Made by a program: the position numbers and the translations under genes. Below are positions 1-22,781 of a DNA stretch of 35,310 bases, piece after piece. The notes beneath the pieces were generated by a model, which ran no database searches, had not been told where the DNA came from, and worked only from the letters and a program-made list of their open reading frames with translations. The stretch spans positions 1 to 35,310 of the forward strand of contig SEYY01000968.1 in NCBI GenBank assembly GCA_009176605.1. The letters are read 5' to 3'. The first letter of the stretch is position 1, and each line of letters starts with the position of its first letter. The DNA is from Armadillidium nasatum. Taxonomy: Eukaryota; Arthropoda; Malacostraca; Isopoda; Armadillidiidae.

Positions 1-745
1 CACTTCCTTTTCTTTTACACCTCCGTCACACCCTCATCCCCACAAACATTCCTTGCACTTTCTACCAACGATTCCCTAACTTTCTTCATTCCTCCTCCAC
101 AGCCCCAACTGCGCTCCCTTTTACCTTTCCCCGTCTTAAACTAATCTCTCTTCTAAAATGATCCCCCACTCCCTTCAATCTCTCCACTTTTACAATCTCT
201 ACCACTCTATTCGTACCCCCAATTTTCTTCCAACCTCCCCTTACTCTAATTTTAGCAAGTACCAAATAATGGACAGATATCCCTCTAGGAGCTCCTCTAA
301 ACACATTCACATTTAATAATCTCTCTCTTATTCTTTTTTTAATACATATGAAATCTATTAGACCCTCTTCGTCATTTACCCCACTAACCCAAATCAACTT
401 GTGTTTCAACTTTTTATTAAACAAAGAATTCCCTATTAATAATCTATTTGCCACGCATACTTCTACTAGATTCTCTTCATTTGTATTTCTGTCCCCACCT
501 CAAACGGGAAGACTACCCCTCCTTCCCAATCCTCCTATTTAAATCCCCTAATAGGCACACATTTCCACTCGCCTCAAAACTACTCAAGCAGTTGCTCAGT
601 TTCTCCCAAAATACTCTTCTTTATTCCTCCTTTGCTCCATTCACCGGCTCGTATGCACATACAAACACCCAATCCTCTCTCTATTAAACCTTAACTTTAT
701 CCATATAACTCTTGAAGATATTCTTTCATACTTTCTCATACATTC
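1..745 (-). mobile_element. Decayed LINE fragment: EEP endonuclease domain of a third LINE lineage
   Basis: Read on the minus strand this is the apurinic-like (exonuclease-endonuclease-phosphatase) domain that LINEs use to nick target DNA. Pieces in order are WVFVCAYEPVNGAKEE (near 690-640), NVCLLGDLNRRIGKEG (near 560-510), then an open stretch at 454-86 with LIDFICIKKRIRERLLNVNV and RGAPRGISVHYLVLAKIRV, where HYLV stands for the usual SDHxLV motif. Past that open stretch KKVRESLVESARNVCGDEGV continues to the window edge. Stops and frameshifts separate the pieces, so it is dead. The style matches crustacean proteins often mislabelled 'craniofacial development protein 2-like', which are LINE endonucleases. 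The RT half would lie beyond base 1. The clade (RTE-like or other) cannot be fixed from this part. Confidence 0.7.
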
Positions 746-797
746 CCACCATATTTGACTCATCACTATAGCCCTAGCTCTCTCTCTCTCCAACAGC

Positions 798-800
<3 letters not shown>

Positions 801-831
<31 letters not shown>

Positions 832-1400
832 GAACGCCACCATTCACGGGCAGAGCCCTTTTCAAGGAGGGGGCACACACACAGGGACAAAACTCATTCA
901 AACACACACACACCTATCGCACAGCCCTCAGGTGGGCGCAGACGGAAGTCTTAAAGAGTGGAAGATTAAAAACAGGAGGAAAAATAGAAGATGGTAGAGA
1001 ATTCCACAGAATAGAGGCGGCTGGAAAGGAGGTACCACAACGGGCTATCCTGGGATTTCCTACGTCCACACAAAATTGATGCGAAAGCAGGGTACCCCTT
1101 GTGCAACGAGGACGACGCAACGGTGGAGGAATGCGAGAGGCCAATTCCCTCGAGCACCTGCCATTGTAGTACCTGTAGAAAAGAGATAGCGCGCCAACGT
1201 CACGTCGCAGAGACAGAGGGTCAAGAGAGTTTGAAAGTAGGGGACAGTTTATTAATCTTTTAGCTTTTGACTCAACCCTATCCAGAAGAGAGGAGGAGCC
1301 GGAGCCCCCCCAAATGTGAGAACAGTACTCCATACAAGGACGAATATGACCCTTATATATTTGGAGTAACTACTCAGAAGAAAAAAATTCACGCAATCTG
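801..1400 (-). mobile_element. LINE-A copy 1, 3' end of jockey-like element with poly(A) tail
   Basis: On the minus strand 1333-914 reads as the C-terminal end of the LINE-A ORF2 protein after the RT: MEYCSHIWGGSGSSSLLDRV, then LSLFYRYYNGRCSRELASRI, then LWNSLPSSIFPPVFNLPLFK, ending at HLRAVR. The last roughly 80 bases are 3' UTR (plus-strand gggcagagcccttttcaagg at about 849-868), followed by a run of 28 T at 801-828, which is the poly(A) tail. The copy is 5' truncated near 1400, where it meets a Penelope-like fragment. This is the best preserved LINE-A 3' end in the window and defines the true end of the family. Confidence 0.85.
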
Positions 1401-1410
1401 AATCAGCTGA

Positions 1411-1638
1411 GTTTACGAGGTTCCATGCAATACTTGCAACAAAGTTTACTTTGGGGAGACTTTGAAGTCACTCCCCTTTCGTATTTCTCAGCATCAAGCG
1501 GATGTTAGACGCTTCACTGTTAGGAATTCTTTATTTAACCATATTACGGAACATTACTCCATAGCATGTAATAGGACCTCTTTTATATTTTCGTCTAAAT
1601 CAAAGAATAGAAACAGATTAGTAGAGTCTATTTTATAA
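1411..1638 (+). pseudogene. Penelope-like element fragment: GIY-YIG endonuclease domain
   Basis: The frame from 1411 to the TAA at 1636-1638 encodes 75 residues with the signature of the C-terminal GIY-YIG endonuclease of Penelope-like retroelements. It opens VYEVPCNTCNKVYFGETLKS, giving the CxxC zinc-type knuckle and the degenerate Y-x10-YFG core. It continues RISQHQADVRR and NSLFNHITEHY, ending NRLVESIL. The usual family form is YxIPCxxCxxxYIGETxRSLxxRLxQHxxxVR followed by ALxxHxxxxxH. The frame upstream is closed by a TGA at 1408, and the reverse transcriptase is absent, so this is a truncated 3' end. It lies directly beside LINE-A copy 1 in opposite orientation. Confidence 0.8.
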
Positions 1639-1676
1639 AATATAAAGATAATTTAAATTTCAAAAAATATTAAAAA

Positions 1677-1679
<3 letters not shown>

Positions 1680-1767
<88 letters not shown>
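1680..1767. repeat. (AT)n microsatellite, 88 bp
   Basis: Pure AT dinucleotides. It follows the AT-rich tail behind the Penelope-like fragment, about 40 bases past its stop codon. Confidence 0.98.
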
Positions 1768-1769
<2 letters not shown>

Positions 1770-2099
1770 AAACGGATAATTTTAGACAATAAAAATAAAC
1801 AACTATCGCTTAAGATAGACCAATTATCTAAGAAAAAATTTGTTACCAGCTAAAGGGTTATGTTTCAGGGTAATTGGGGACATGTTAGGGGTTTTGAACT
1901 GGGAAAGGTTTCAACGATTATCATGAGCTTTATCTTACAAGGTTGATTAAAAACATAGAAACTGTACAAAATATGAGGTCGGTTACCAGAAATCGAAGAC
2001 GAGCCATAAGCCTTCGTGTGTCACGAGACTTATTTCGGTAGGAAGCGTCATTTGCTCTGTGGTCAACATTCAGTGTTGGTTCAAGTTAGTTAGGGTCAA
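1768..2099. other. Unassigned spacer
   Basis: Moderately AT-rich sequence. No open frame, splice-bounded exon or repeat end was recognised. It could be the 5' part of the adjoining Tc1-like element, but no inverted repeat matching the other side was seen. Confidence 0.5.
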
Positions 2100-2760
2100 A
2101 CTTACAAAGTTTCAAAGAGGGAAAATTGTTGATTCCGTTTCCATATCCAATGTCATGAGCCCACATAAACTGTTCTTCCGGAAAAAAACATCATTCGATA
2201 AACACCAGCCTGGACGTAACTCGTAAGTTAAAATTGGGTGACGGAGACAGAGGAGCAATGCGGAGAATTGTAACGAAAAATAAGAAAACAGCTTCAAAAG
2301 TTAATGCTAATCTTGCAAACAATGTTAACACAAAAACAGCGAGGAGGAAACTCGATAGGCTGAATATTCATTAATATCCGAAACTGGAGTAATTTGTGCA
2401 ATACTCATAAGGATTAGACTGGCCAACTAATGGAATACGGTCCTTTCTTCTGATGAATCAACCTTTACACTGTTTCCATACTCCGACAGAGTCAAAGTGT
2501 GGAGAACAGCACTCAATGAATATGATCTGATCTGTCTTATACCATATGTGAAGCACGGAGAAGGCTCTGTCATGGATTGGACAGACATATCAATGCATTC
2601 TGAAAACCCAATTATCACCATGCAGGATAATGTACTGCCAAGATTTTTTTAACGGTGGCGCCAGTTTTTAAGATAAAGATTCAATTTTTCATAAAGGTTT
2701 ATATTGTCAAGTCGTGGTTTGACGAACATGCAGATGAGGTTTCATGTAACAATGGAAGAC
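2100..2760 (+). pseudogene. Tc1/mariner-type transposase, frameshifted remnant
   Basis: Three plus-strand pieces in the right order recreate a Tc1-like DDE transposase outline. The first is a helix-turn-helix-like part near 2113-2220 (GKIVDSVSISNVMS). The second, 2231-2374, is GDRGAMRRIVTKNKKTASKV, then NTKTARRKLDRLNIH, the second DNA-binding helix region. The third, 2431-2652, holds SSDESTFTLFPYSDRVKVWR, the family's WSDES box with the first catalytic Asp, then LIPYVKHGEGSVM (KHGGGSVM in the family). After a stop, 2706-2760 gives VKSWFDEHADEV, the segment after the second catalytic Asp region. Stops and frameshifts, plus loss of the QDN block, show it is dead. Terminal inverted repeats were not found. 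Confidence 0.8.
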
Positions 2761-2973
2761 TTCTCATTGTTACTGGAAATGAGCTTCACGCATATGCAAT
2801 ATCAAATAAGTAATATAAATCATGAAAAGAAGAGAATTAAATCAATTCGTTTGATTAATAAAATAAAATTGGAAATTTAAGTTTAATGTTTCAAATAATG
2901 GTACACTAGTTAAGGAAATTAAGTATTTAAGCAGACAGGAACTTAGACTAAATTTCTGACCTATAATAGTTTT

Positions 2974-4760
<1,787 letters not shown>

Positions 4761-4868
4761 ATCTGAATGATATCGGACTCTAAAATCTTGTAACTTTTAT
4801 TTTACATAAAACCAATTCAATTTATCAAATTTCAATACCCCATTTGTATAAAAAAATTTTTTTTTAAG

Positions 4869-4895
4869 AGAGCAGGGCCGTTTTCAAGGTGGGGG
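4869..4895 (-). repeat. Short LINE-A 3' UTR-like fragment
   Basis: agggccgttttcaaggtggg matches the LINE-A 3' UTR block gggcagagcccttttcaagg seen at 849-868 and 32136-32155. A T run (about 4857-4864) stands in place of the tail. No coding part is attached. Confidence 0.5.
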
Positions 4896-4899
4896 CAGA

Positions 4900-5670
4900 A
4901 TTACAGAACCAATTTTGGAATCCATAGACAGAGAAAATAATTAATTAGAAATATTGACCCTACAATTATAAAGGATCGAGTTATGTTACTGAAGCTTTAT
5001 ATGTTTTACAAACCCATTTTAAAATAATTATATCCTTGAAAAATTCAGTCGTTCTTATCTAGTATATTTATAACTTTTACAATTGATGGATAAAGAATGA
5101 AAAGCAAACTCAAAATTTCTATATTAATTCTCATTTCATACTTACAGGTCTCTATCCTTAAGATTAAAGATTTTAATGTTACTAGAATTAATTTGGGGTA
5201 GATTTTTGATTCACTAATTAAATTAATTTTTCTTTCTAGTAGGTTTAAATCCTTTCTGCCCTTTGTTTTATTGCCATCAATTTAATCAGGGTACAATTAA
5301 TCCTTCTTCATTCTCTATATAATTATAATTAGTTTTACAGCTTCTATTTTAACCTTCTTTGGAATATTCGACTATCCCGAGAAAATTTTTCAACACTTGA
5401 AACAATCCCGATTTTTATTTTCAGTCCAAAAACTCTCATAAAAGTAAACATTTTCAAAAAATTAAGATTTATAATTTTTCATATATTTATTACTTCCTTA
5501 TACAGGTTTGGATAATTTACCATTTTCATTAACCACTTCTAGTACAAGGAACCGCAAATATCTTTAAAATCTTATACATAGAAAAAATTCATGTTGTTTG
5601 CAATATGTAAAAGAAAAAAATACTAAAATAAAATAAAAAAGATACTAACCAGAGAGGTAACCAATAACTC
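4900..5670. other. AT-rich non-coding region downstream of the Rad52-like gene
   Basis: No genes or element ends recognised on either strand. It lies 3' of the minus-strand gene ending at 5907. Confidence 0.5.
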
Positions 5671-5677
5671 AATGGTG

Positions 5678-5683
5678 TTTATT
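5678..5683 (-). promoter_or_regulatory. Candidate polyadenylation signal AATAAA
   Basis: The minus strand reads TTGAATAAACACC here, about 225 bases past the stop codon of the Rad52-like gene, a normal 3' UTR distance. In DNA this AT-rich such a hexamer also arises by chance. Confidence 0.3.
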
Positions 5684-5906
5684 CAAAAATTATATATCTA
5701 CATTACACAATACTACATAATTATTCTATTTACATGTATAAAAAAAAAGTGAAATGAATATGCAAAATTAATTAATTATTTCGCCTTATCAGAATGATGT
5801 CGGGTTTAAAATAAATATTTGCATAGTCAGTTTATATAAAAAGATAAAAATTTACAACCAAATCAAAAATTTTACCCCTGAATTTGGATTCAAAAGAATA
5901 TTAATA

Positions 5907-14378
<8,472 letters not shown>

Positions 14379-14382
14379 CTGC

Positions 14383-14668
<286 letters not shown>

Positions 14669-14697
14669 AGATATATGTTTAATTTGTTCTACAGATT

Positions 14698-15945
<1,248 letters not shown>

Positions 15946-15952
15946 ATATAAA

Positions 15953-16091
<139 letters not shown>

Positions 16092-16107
16092 TAATATGGT
16101 AGTACTT

Positions 16108-16195
16108 AAAACCTGTATCCATAGCAATGTTCCATCTATCAGTTAGGCCTGTATCACACGGCAAACTTCGGTTGTTCAGGTTATGATAAGTCAAA
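16108..16195 (-). CDS. Candidate coding exon, unidentified
   Basis: A strong acceptor (tttttttttagcttacttag) precedes an open stretch LTYHNLNNRSLPCDTGLTDR, then WNIAMDTG. The donor is either ACAG|GTTTTA at 16113 or AA|GTACTA at 16108. The second keeps phase with the exon at 14378 and would give [11 protein letters not shown], so it may belong to the same gene as the Rad52-like exons. I do not recognise the protein. Confidence 0.35.
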
Positions 16196-16215
16196 CTAAG
16201 TAAGCTAAAAAAAAA

Positions 16216-16234
16216 CTAAATAGTAGTAATAATA

Positions 16235-16266
<32 letters not shown>

Positions 16267-16278
16267 TAATAAATAATA
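16216..16278. repeat. (AAT)n microsatellite
   Basis: Imperfect AAT/TAA trinucleotides with a few interruptions. Confidence 0.9.
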
Positions 16279-16379
16279 GGCATAAATGAAATGAAAGCTA
16301 AATAATAATAATAAAAATGTCAAAAAATTTGCATTGATATATCAATATTTCCATATATCAAAAGTCAGGCAACTATCTT

Positions 16380-16538
<159 letters not shown>

Positions 16539-16630
16539 CATGCGTGTGCTTTTTCTGAGAATTCAACTTTCTATGGATCCCTTTTCAGTATTCTAAATTT
16601 TCAAAAGCCTTTCTCAATCCCAACTTTTAC

Positions 16631-16704
16631 CTTTCATCTCAGTAAGTTGTTCTTCTAACATCTCGTCTTTTAGTTTTATTATAAAATCACACTTACCCAC
16701 TAGT
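16631..16704 (-). CDS. Candidate coding exon, unidentified
   Basis: Acceptor ttttgagggtttttcag, donor ATGAAAG|GTAAAA. One base, then 24 codons LVGKCDFIIKLKDEMLEEQL and TEMK. The phase matches the exon at 17386-17259 upstream. The sequence looks like a short strand followed by a charged helix. It ends in phase 1, which does not fit the next candidate exon, so one exon may be missing. Confidence 0.5.
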
Positions 16705-17258
16705 CTGAAAAACCCTCAAAATTAAATAAAACTAACAAAGTGATTTAAAGTTTATAAATTACAATTAAAAAGTATGAGTTTTCTAACTTACTCATCATTC
16801 TTATACTTGGAAGGAGACACATAAACATGATAAAGCAGTCCAAATTTTGATAATTTTGTATAAATTTCATTCTAGAAAAGTAAATCTGTGTTAGTAACAA
16901 TTTTTAACAAAACTATTATTCAATATAGTTTATCATGTTTAGTATATTTATGCTCTAAAAAGCTTTATTAAATTTATTTGGGAGTTTCAATTTTATTAAC
17001 TGTAAATAAAAATTCCAATGAAGAAATAATAAATACAAATAAGGACATAACAAAAGTATTTGTACAATATAAAACCAAATTTTTTAACAAACTAACTGAA
17101 CAAATCTTAAAGTATTAGTATTAGGAAATGTTTCATTATATAATTTAAAATAATTTACTAGGACCAATTCATATTGGAACCATGTTTTGTAAAATAAGGC
17201 AAATTGAGAAAAATAATATTGCAGAAAGTTAAGTGTTAAAATTCTTGTTATGTTTTAC

Positions 17259-17386
17259 TTCAACATTACAACAGAACCTAGGAAACAAACCCATAACTCC
17301 TCTAATGATTTTTCCCATATAATATTAGTTATGTAAATACCACATTCCTCAGCTGATGGAACTGTAAGCAGAATAATCTCTGGTTC
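17259..17386 (-). CDS. Candidate coding exon, weakly Tudor-like
   Basis: Acceptor ttatttttatttttcag at 17386, then 42 codons: EPEIILLTVPSAEECGIYIT, NIIWEKSLEELWVCFLG, SVVML. The donor AA|GTAAAA at 17259 gives the right phase for the exon at 16704; an earlier donor CTAG|GTTCTG at 17278 does not. The pattern of a strand (GIYITNI) followed by EELWVCFLG recalls extended Tudor domains, but this is only an impression. It may be an upstream part of the Rad52-like gene or a separate gene. Confidence 0.5.
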
Positions 17387-17777
17387 CTGAAAAATAAAAA
17401 TAATATATATATATATTAAAAGTAGAATGGTAGTCCATTCTGGAATAGTAGGTTTCAGAATCAATATTTTGATGTTTCAAAATATCAATAGAAAATTTTC
17501 CTATTTAAAAACAGAAAACATTTGCATAATGTGACAGGATTGGCCAAAAAAAAAAATATATTTTTTGAAAAACTCTCTGGGCATGGGGAGGGTTCATCTA
17601 AAACCAGAAAAAAACGGGCTAGTGTGGTTTTTCAAAAAAATGTTTCATTTACAGTTTTAATTGCAATTACATAAAAATTTTTGGTTTATATTCAGCTTGT
17701 ACCATGATTTAAAGTATGATAAACTATGATCTATTCTTTGTTACAACAACACTATGTGATCCAAAAGAAAATTAGAG

Positions 17778-17892
17778 ACTGAATGGATTGAAGTTTCAAA
17801 TGTTGAAAGCACTAGCAAAGTATAGTGCAAGTTTTGCAATAATGAAATAATTAAGAAGATTAATACATACACAGAAAGAGTTGACAGAAAAG
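17778..17892 (+). pseudogene. BED-type zinc finger remnant (hAT or ZBED origin)
   Basis: Plus strand reads TEWIEVSNVESTSKV, a stop, then CKFCNNEIIKKINTYTERV. BED fingers of hAT transposases have Trp or Phe, then SKVxCKFCxxEIxKKI, then a His pair. Here the CxxC pair is present, but the distal His pair is not and a stop interrupts, so it is a fragment. No transposase catalytic part was seen nearby. Confidence 0.4.
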
Positions 17893-18448
17893 TGTATTTC
17901 TATTTTTATCATGATTATTTAGCAGCTTTTACTGCATTCAAAATAAAAGATTTCTGAAAGTCATGTTTAACAATCAAATCCTGAAAACAGCAAAGTGGTA
18001 ATGTCATGGAGAATCAAACATCAAAAGACAGCAATTAAACACCAAGGTTTTGTAAATTTTTTTCTGTAACTTCTTGAGCTTTCTACCGAAGTTCTGCCTC
18101 AATTGGAAGGGTGTTTTCTACATTTTCCTACTAAGTTAAGGAATCAACTAAGAATTGAAAAAAGTATAAAACATGTGAAAATTAATAGACAATTAAACTT
18201 AAAAAAATGTGAAGATTGGTCACTGTGTAAGTAACACCAGGGTGAGTTTTTCCAAAGTGGGTCCAACACTGTAATGTGAAGTGGTAAAGAACCCACAACT
18301 TTGCAAAACAAATTAAGATACGTTAAAGGTGAGATACAATTTTTAGAAATAGATAATTGGTATTCATGAGGAAAATAGTATCTTTGGTCACTTTTCTCCG
18401 CCTCTCTGACATTAATCCTTAGTAATTTAATAACAAATCAAATGCTAA
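17893..18448. other. Non-coding, intron-like sequence
   Basis: No supported gene. A short minus-strand open piece ENVENTLPIEAELR at 18127-18087 has splice-like edges but the wrong phase for its neighbour. Confidence 0.4.
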
Positions 18449-18466
18449 AACAATTTTTATTGTATT

Positions 18467-18506
<40 letters not shown>

Positions 18507-18572
18507 TATTATATATTATATATATATATAATATATATATTATATATATATATATATATAATAAAAATTGTT
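18449..18572. repeat. Interrupted (AT)n flanked by a 13-bp inverted repeat
   Basis: aacaatttttatt at 18449-18461 and its exact inverse at 18560-18572 enclose AT repeats with several atta breaks. The whole can fold into one long hairpin. Confidence 0.8.
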
Positions 18573-18906
18573 CTACACAATTTAATATGCATAATTAACT
18601 ATTTCATAATGTTTCATCTTCATAGTTTCAATAGATTAATAAAAAAAAATTAACATTTTCACTCAGAAATAGCCATAAATTTTCATACAATTCCCTCGGA
18701 CACTAATCCAGCAACTTGGCAATTAAAGTAGTACAATGTGTTGTTAAATCATGGTAATTATTACTTTTTATTAATTATTATATTTTTTCTTTGGTTTTTA
18801 GTTTACAAAATCGGGATCTTTAGTATACTTACACAGGCCGATTGTAAGTAAATTTTACTGTTTTCCAGAACATAGTTCAAAAAGAATGAAAATATTTAAA
18901 ATGCTG
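18573..18906. other. AT-rich non-coding sequence
   Basis: Nothing recognised on either strand. Confidence 0.5.
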
Positions 18907-19100
<194 letters not shown>

Positions 19101-19124
19101 CAACTTTTTCACTGCCAGTCAAAA

Positions 19125-19316
19125 TGGGGGGGCAGAACCCCCTGTAGATAAATGTCTGTATGCCATGCATTTATCTTTTTCACTGATGTACTGCAATAAT
19201 ATTTAAATTAAATTAATCTTTTTTTGAAATGTTTTTTAATTATTAATACATATAATACAAAATATAAAAACATGGCACATGGATATTTATCTACAGGGGT
19301 GGACCCCCTTTACCTC
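19125..19316. mobile_element. Foldback-like element with imperfect inverted arms
   Basis: The left arm contains ccccctgtagataaatgtct and tgccatg (19138-19167). The right arm is its inverse, catggcacatggatatttat then ctacagggg (19271-19299), with matching G- and C-runs outside (19126-19132 and 19303-19308). The loop of about 100 bp is AT-rich. Both outer sides are (AT)n. The superfamily is unknown. Confidence 0.6.
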
Positions 19317-19336
19317 CCAACCTGTGAGTGGTGTTT

Positions 19337-19623
<287 letters not shown>

Positions 19624-19780
19624 GGCTTAGGTTAAGAAGTTGTCTGACCTTATATATCAATATTTTTATATCAATATCTTGAAATTACAATTTGAATGAA
19701 TATTTTAAAATTTCGATAGTTTTAATATTAATTTCCCTTGCGTAATGACAAGTTGTACTTCTTCGTTTTAAGAATGTTAA
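19624..19780. repeat. Unnamed dispersed repeat, copy 2 (GCTTAGGTTAAGAAG repeat)
   Basis: gcttaggttaagaagttgtc directly after (AT)n, with the same order of shared motifs as 14510-14668. Its far end meets a CR1/L2 fragment, raising the possibility that it is 3' UTR of some retroelement. The other CR1/L2 copy at 24960 does not share it. Confidence 0.75.
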
Positions 19781-19784
19781 AGAG

Positions 19785-20760
19785 ATGGCATGGCTTCTTT
19801 TTAATTTTCTTATTATGTCCTCTAGTTACTCTTCCACAGTCCACTATAAAGTATTTTTCAATCTCTGTATTACTGTCAGATGCAAATATTTTGTAAACTT
19901 TCATCATATTCCCTCTGAGAAATCTCCTTTCAACCGAGAACATGAATCCTAACTCCTTCAACCTCTCTTCATAGCTCTTATTTTCAAAGCCTATCATTCC
20001 TTGGTGCTCAACGTTGTTCTCTCTCCAGCATATCTATGTCTTTTCTTAAATGAGGAGCCCAAACCTGTGCACAATACTCTAATACTGATATAGCTTGTTT
20101 ATAACCTCTTTGCTCTTGTAAACTACATTGTGATTAATTATACCTAACATCTTATTAGCTTTATTCCTTGCTTCCAAACATTGATCACCCACCTTCAGAT
20201 TACTGCTAATAATCCCACCTAAATCCTTTCTTGGTCCACAGTCTCAAGCCAATCCCCATTCATTTCATAATTAAATCCTTCATTTGAGTAACCTACATGA
20301 AGAACTTTACATTTTTTAATATTAAAGTTCATTTGCCACCTCTCTGCCAAACCAAGAAGTCTATCTAGATCACCTTGAAGCTTTATGCATCCATCATTAT
20401 TCCTTACTGAGGTGAACACTTTGGTGTCATCTGCAAACTTAGAAACCTTACATTTAAGACCTTTGTCTAAATCATTTATGTAAGGAACAGAAGTGGTCCA
20501 GCACAGAACCCTGTGGGACCCCACTCTTCACCGTTTCCCATAATGACTTATTACCATTCAGTAATACATATTGCCTTGTGTTCTTTAACCACTCTTAAAT
20601 CCAATTGTGTATCATTCCATCTATACCACACTGGGACAACTTTTCATCAGCCTAACATGGGGTACCTTATCAAAAGCTTTGCTAAAGTCTAAATATATGA
20701 CATCAACTGGATCACTTGTCTATACATTCAGAAATATATTTCATAATTTCTAATAGATTT
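19785..20760 (-). mobile_element. CR1/L2-type LINE fragment 2: RT palm to C-terminus
   Basis: Minus strand pieces in order: LAKLLIRYPMLG near 20690-20640, a frameshifted DFSKAFDKVPH block. Then YINDLDKGLKCKVSKFADDT at about 20487-20428, which contains the FADD catalytic box. Then GDLDRLLGLAERWQMNFNIK and KCKVLHVGYSNEGFNYEMNG, the thumb start. Then near 19990-19760 YEERLKELGFMFSVERRFLR and MMKVYKIFASDSNTEIEKYF, ending with RGHNKKIKKKPCHLF. This is the usual C-terminal end of CR1/L2 ORF2. Stops and shifts interrupt it. Confidence 0.85.
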
Positions 20761-20764
20761 GTAG

Positions 20765-21165
20765 TAGATTATACCAAACTTTCCAAAATTGTTTTTCGCG
20801 CGTCAATTAACCGACAAAAATATTTCTGATGAATTAGTCTTCGTTGTTTAGATATACGAAGAAAAAAGCAACCACCGGGAAAAACACATTTACCGTTAAC
20901 TTTTCTACATTTTTAAATGACAAAAGGTAAATTGGAACACATTCTCAATCTATAACTTTTACTTTGAGGAAGTGCTACCTGATAATAAAATGTAGTATGA
21001 TAATCACCTTCATTGAAATTGATTTGTTACTTTACGAATACAACTAACTGTCCAGATAGTTTCACGATTTTCTAGAAACTAGCATGTACTATCGTGGTCA
21101 GAAATAATGCATTATTGCTTGGGTCGATCATTTTTCAAAGTAACATGGGTCTAATTTTAAGATTA
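20765..21165. other. Unassigned spacer
   Basis: No gene or element end recognised. A gcgcgtcaattaacc motif near 20798 stands out only by being GC-richer. Confidence 0.4.
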
Positions 21166-21321
21166 AAGCCGTCATCTTTGAGGCAACGCATCTTCAAGCC
21201 AAGCCAGTGGCTGTAGACTGGCGTAGCCGGCTGTAGACTGGCGTTGAGTGGCTTTCCTGGCGTTCTTGAAGTTTGACTCAAAGAACACGAATTTCAAAAA
21301 TCTTCAAGCCGTCTTCTTTGA
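21166..21321. repeat. Local repeat cluster, possible DNA-element terminus
   Basis: aaagccgtcatctttga at 21166 recurs as aagccgtcttctttga near 21306. Inside lie two direct copies of ggctgtagactggcgt (near 21210 and 21228) and a cttcaag/cttgaag inverted pair. It is GC-richer than its surroundings and directly precedes a short ATG-initiated frame. Confidence 0.5.
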
Positions 21322-21366
21322 ATCAGCTGTTCTTTGTTTACATTTTTTCATTTTCTGTTATTCGTC

Positions 21367-21453
21367 ATGGCGGCTAGATGTTATTTCGATTTTTCTGATG
21401 AAGAAATTTTAACTTCCAGGAAAAAGAGATATCAAAACGCTACAGAATCTTAG
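21367..21453 (+). CDS. Short ORF, 28 codons, unidentified
   Basis: Starts ATGGCGGCTAG and reads MAARCYFDFSDEEILTSRKK, then RYQNATES and a stop. A GC-rich start with an acidic then basic stretch looks like the N-terminus of a larger protein, perhaps from a DNA element whose end is the repeat cluster just upstream. I cannot name it, and it may be broken by the stop at 21451. Confidence 0.25.
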   Translation: MAARCYFDFSDEEILTSRKKRYQNATES

Positions 21454-21567
21454 AAAGCATAAATAGTACTTCAGCGCACATATCACTGATGCAAAGCGGT
21501 TATAGCATATTCTTTTAAAAGACTTGTTTATGAATTTGGAAGATGTTAGTGTCTTTCATATCACAGG

Positions 21568-22185
<618 letters not shown>

Positions 22186-22191
22186 TAAGTA

Positions 22192-22353
22192 TAAATTACC
22201 CTGCCTTTGATTCATATATATGGATTTACTACTTTTTAATAATAAAATTGATTTTAAAGATGCTAGAATATGATGATCATTTGTTGTTTTAGTTTAATAT
22301 TTATAAATTAAATATATTCAAATATATATTTGAATATTTGACATACTGAGGAC

Positions 22354-22418
<65 letters not shown>

Positions 22419-22590
22419 ACAATGAAAGAATAAAATTACCCTGCCTTTGAAGGCCCATATATGGATTTACTACTTTTTCATAATAAAATTGATTTTAAAG
22501 ATACTGGAGTATGATTATCATTGGTTATTTTAATTTAATATATATAAATTAAAATATTTTTGAATATTTGATACACAGAGGGCCTACCGT
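22192..22590. repeat. Tandem duplication, two units of about 160 bp separated by (TG)n
   Basis: Units at 22192-22355 and 22432-22590 share aaattaccctgcctttga, atatggatttactacttttt, ataaaattgattttaaagat and tttgaatatttga in order, offset by 240 bases. (TG)n fills 22356-22417. Unit 1 contains the perfect palindrome attcaaatatatatttgaat. Confidence 0.9.
22356..22417. repeat. (TG)n microsatellite
   Basis: About 31 TG units between the two duplicated units. Confidence 0.98.
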
Positions 22591-22641
22591 GGAAAATGAC
22601 ATTTCTTAAAAGCAAAGCACTTTTTTATAGTATATATATAG

Positions 22642-22781
22642 CTGCGTTCAGAAACCGAGCAAATGCGAGCGCTCGCTAAAATGCGAATACGTCAATTTTA
22701 TTGGTAGAAAATAAGCAGCCAATCACCAAGGTCTTAGATGGAGTTGATGACGTAGCGATCCTCTCGGTTTTCTGAACGCTG
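22642..22781. mobile_element. Short MITE with GCGTTCAGAAA(A)CCGAG inverted ends
   Basis: gcgttcagaaaccgag at 22644-22659 faces ctcggttttctgaacgc at 22763-22779, an inverted repeat with a single-base gap. Element size is about 140 bp. GC content is higher than the surroundings, with cgagcgctcg and tgatgacgtagcga inside. tatatata precedes the left end. No transposase or clear target duplication was found. Confidence 0.6.

Noticed and set aside
18087..18127. Possible minus-strand exon ENVENTLPIEAELR
   Set aside because: The splice-like borders exist, but the phase does not fit the exon at 17386 and a stop follows directly. Too short to support.
22356..22417. CRISPR-like or satellite array at the duplicated units
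   Set aside because: Only two long units separated by a dinucleotide repeat, with no short regular repeats and spacers.
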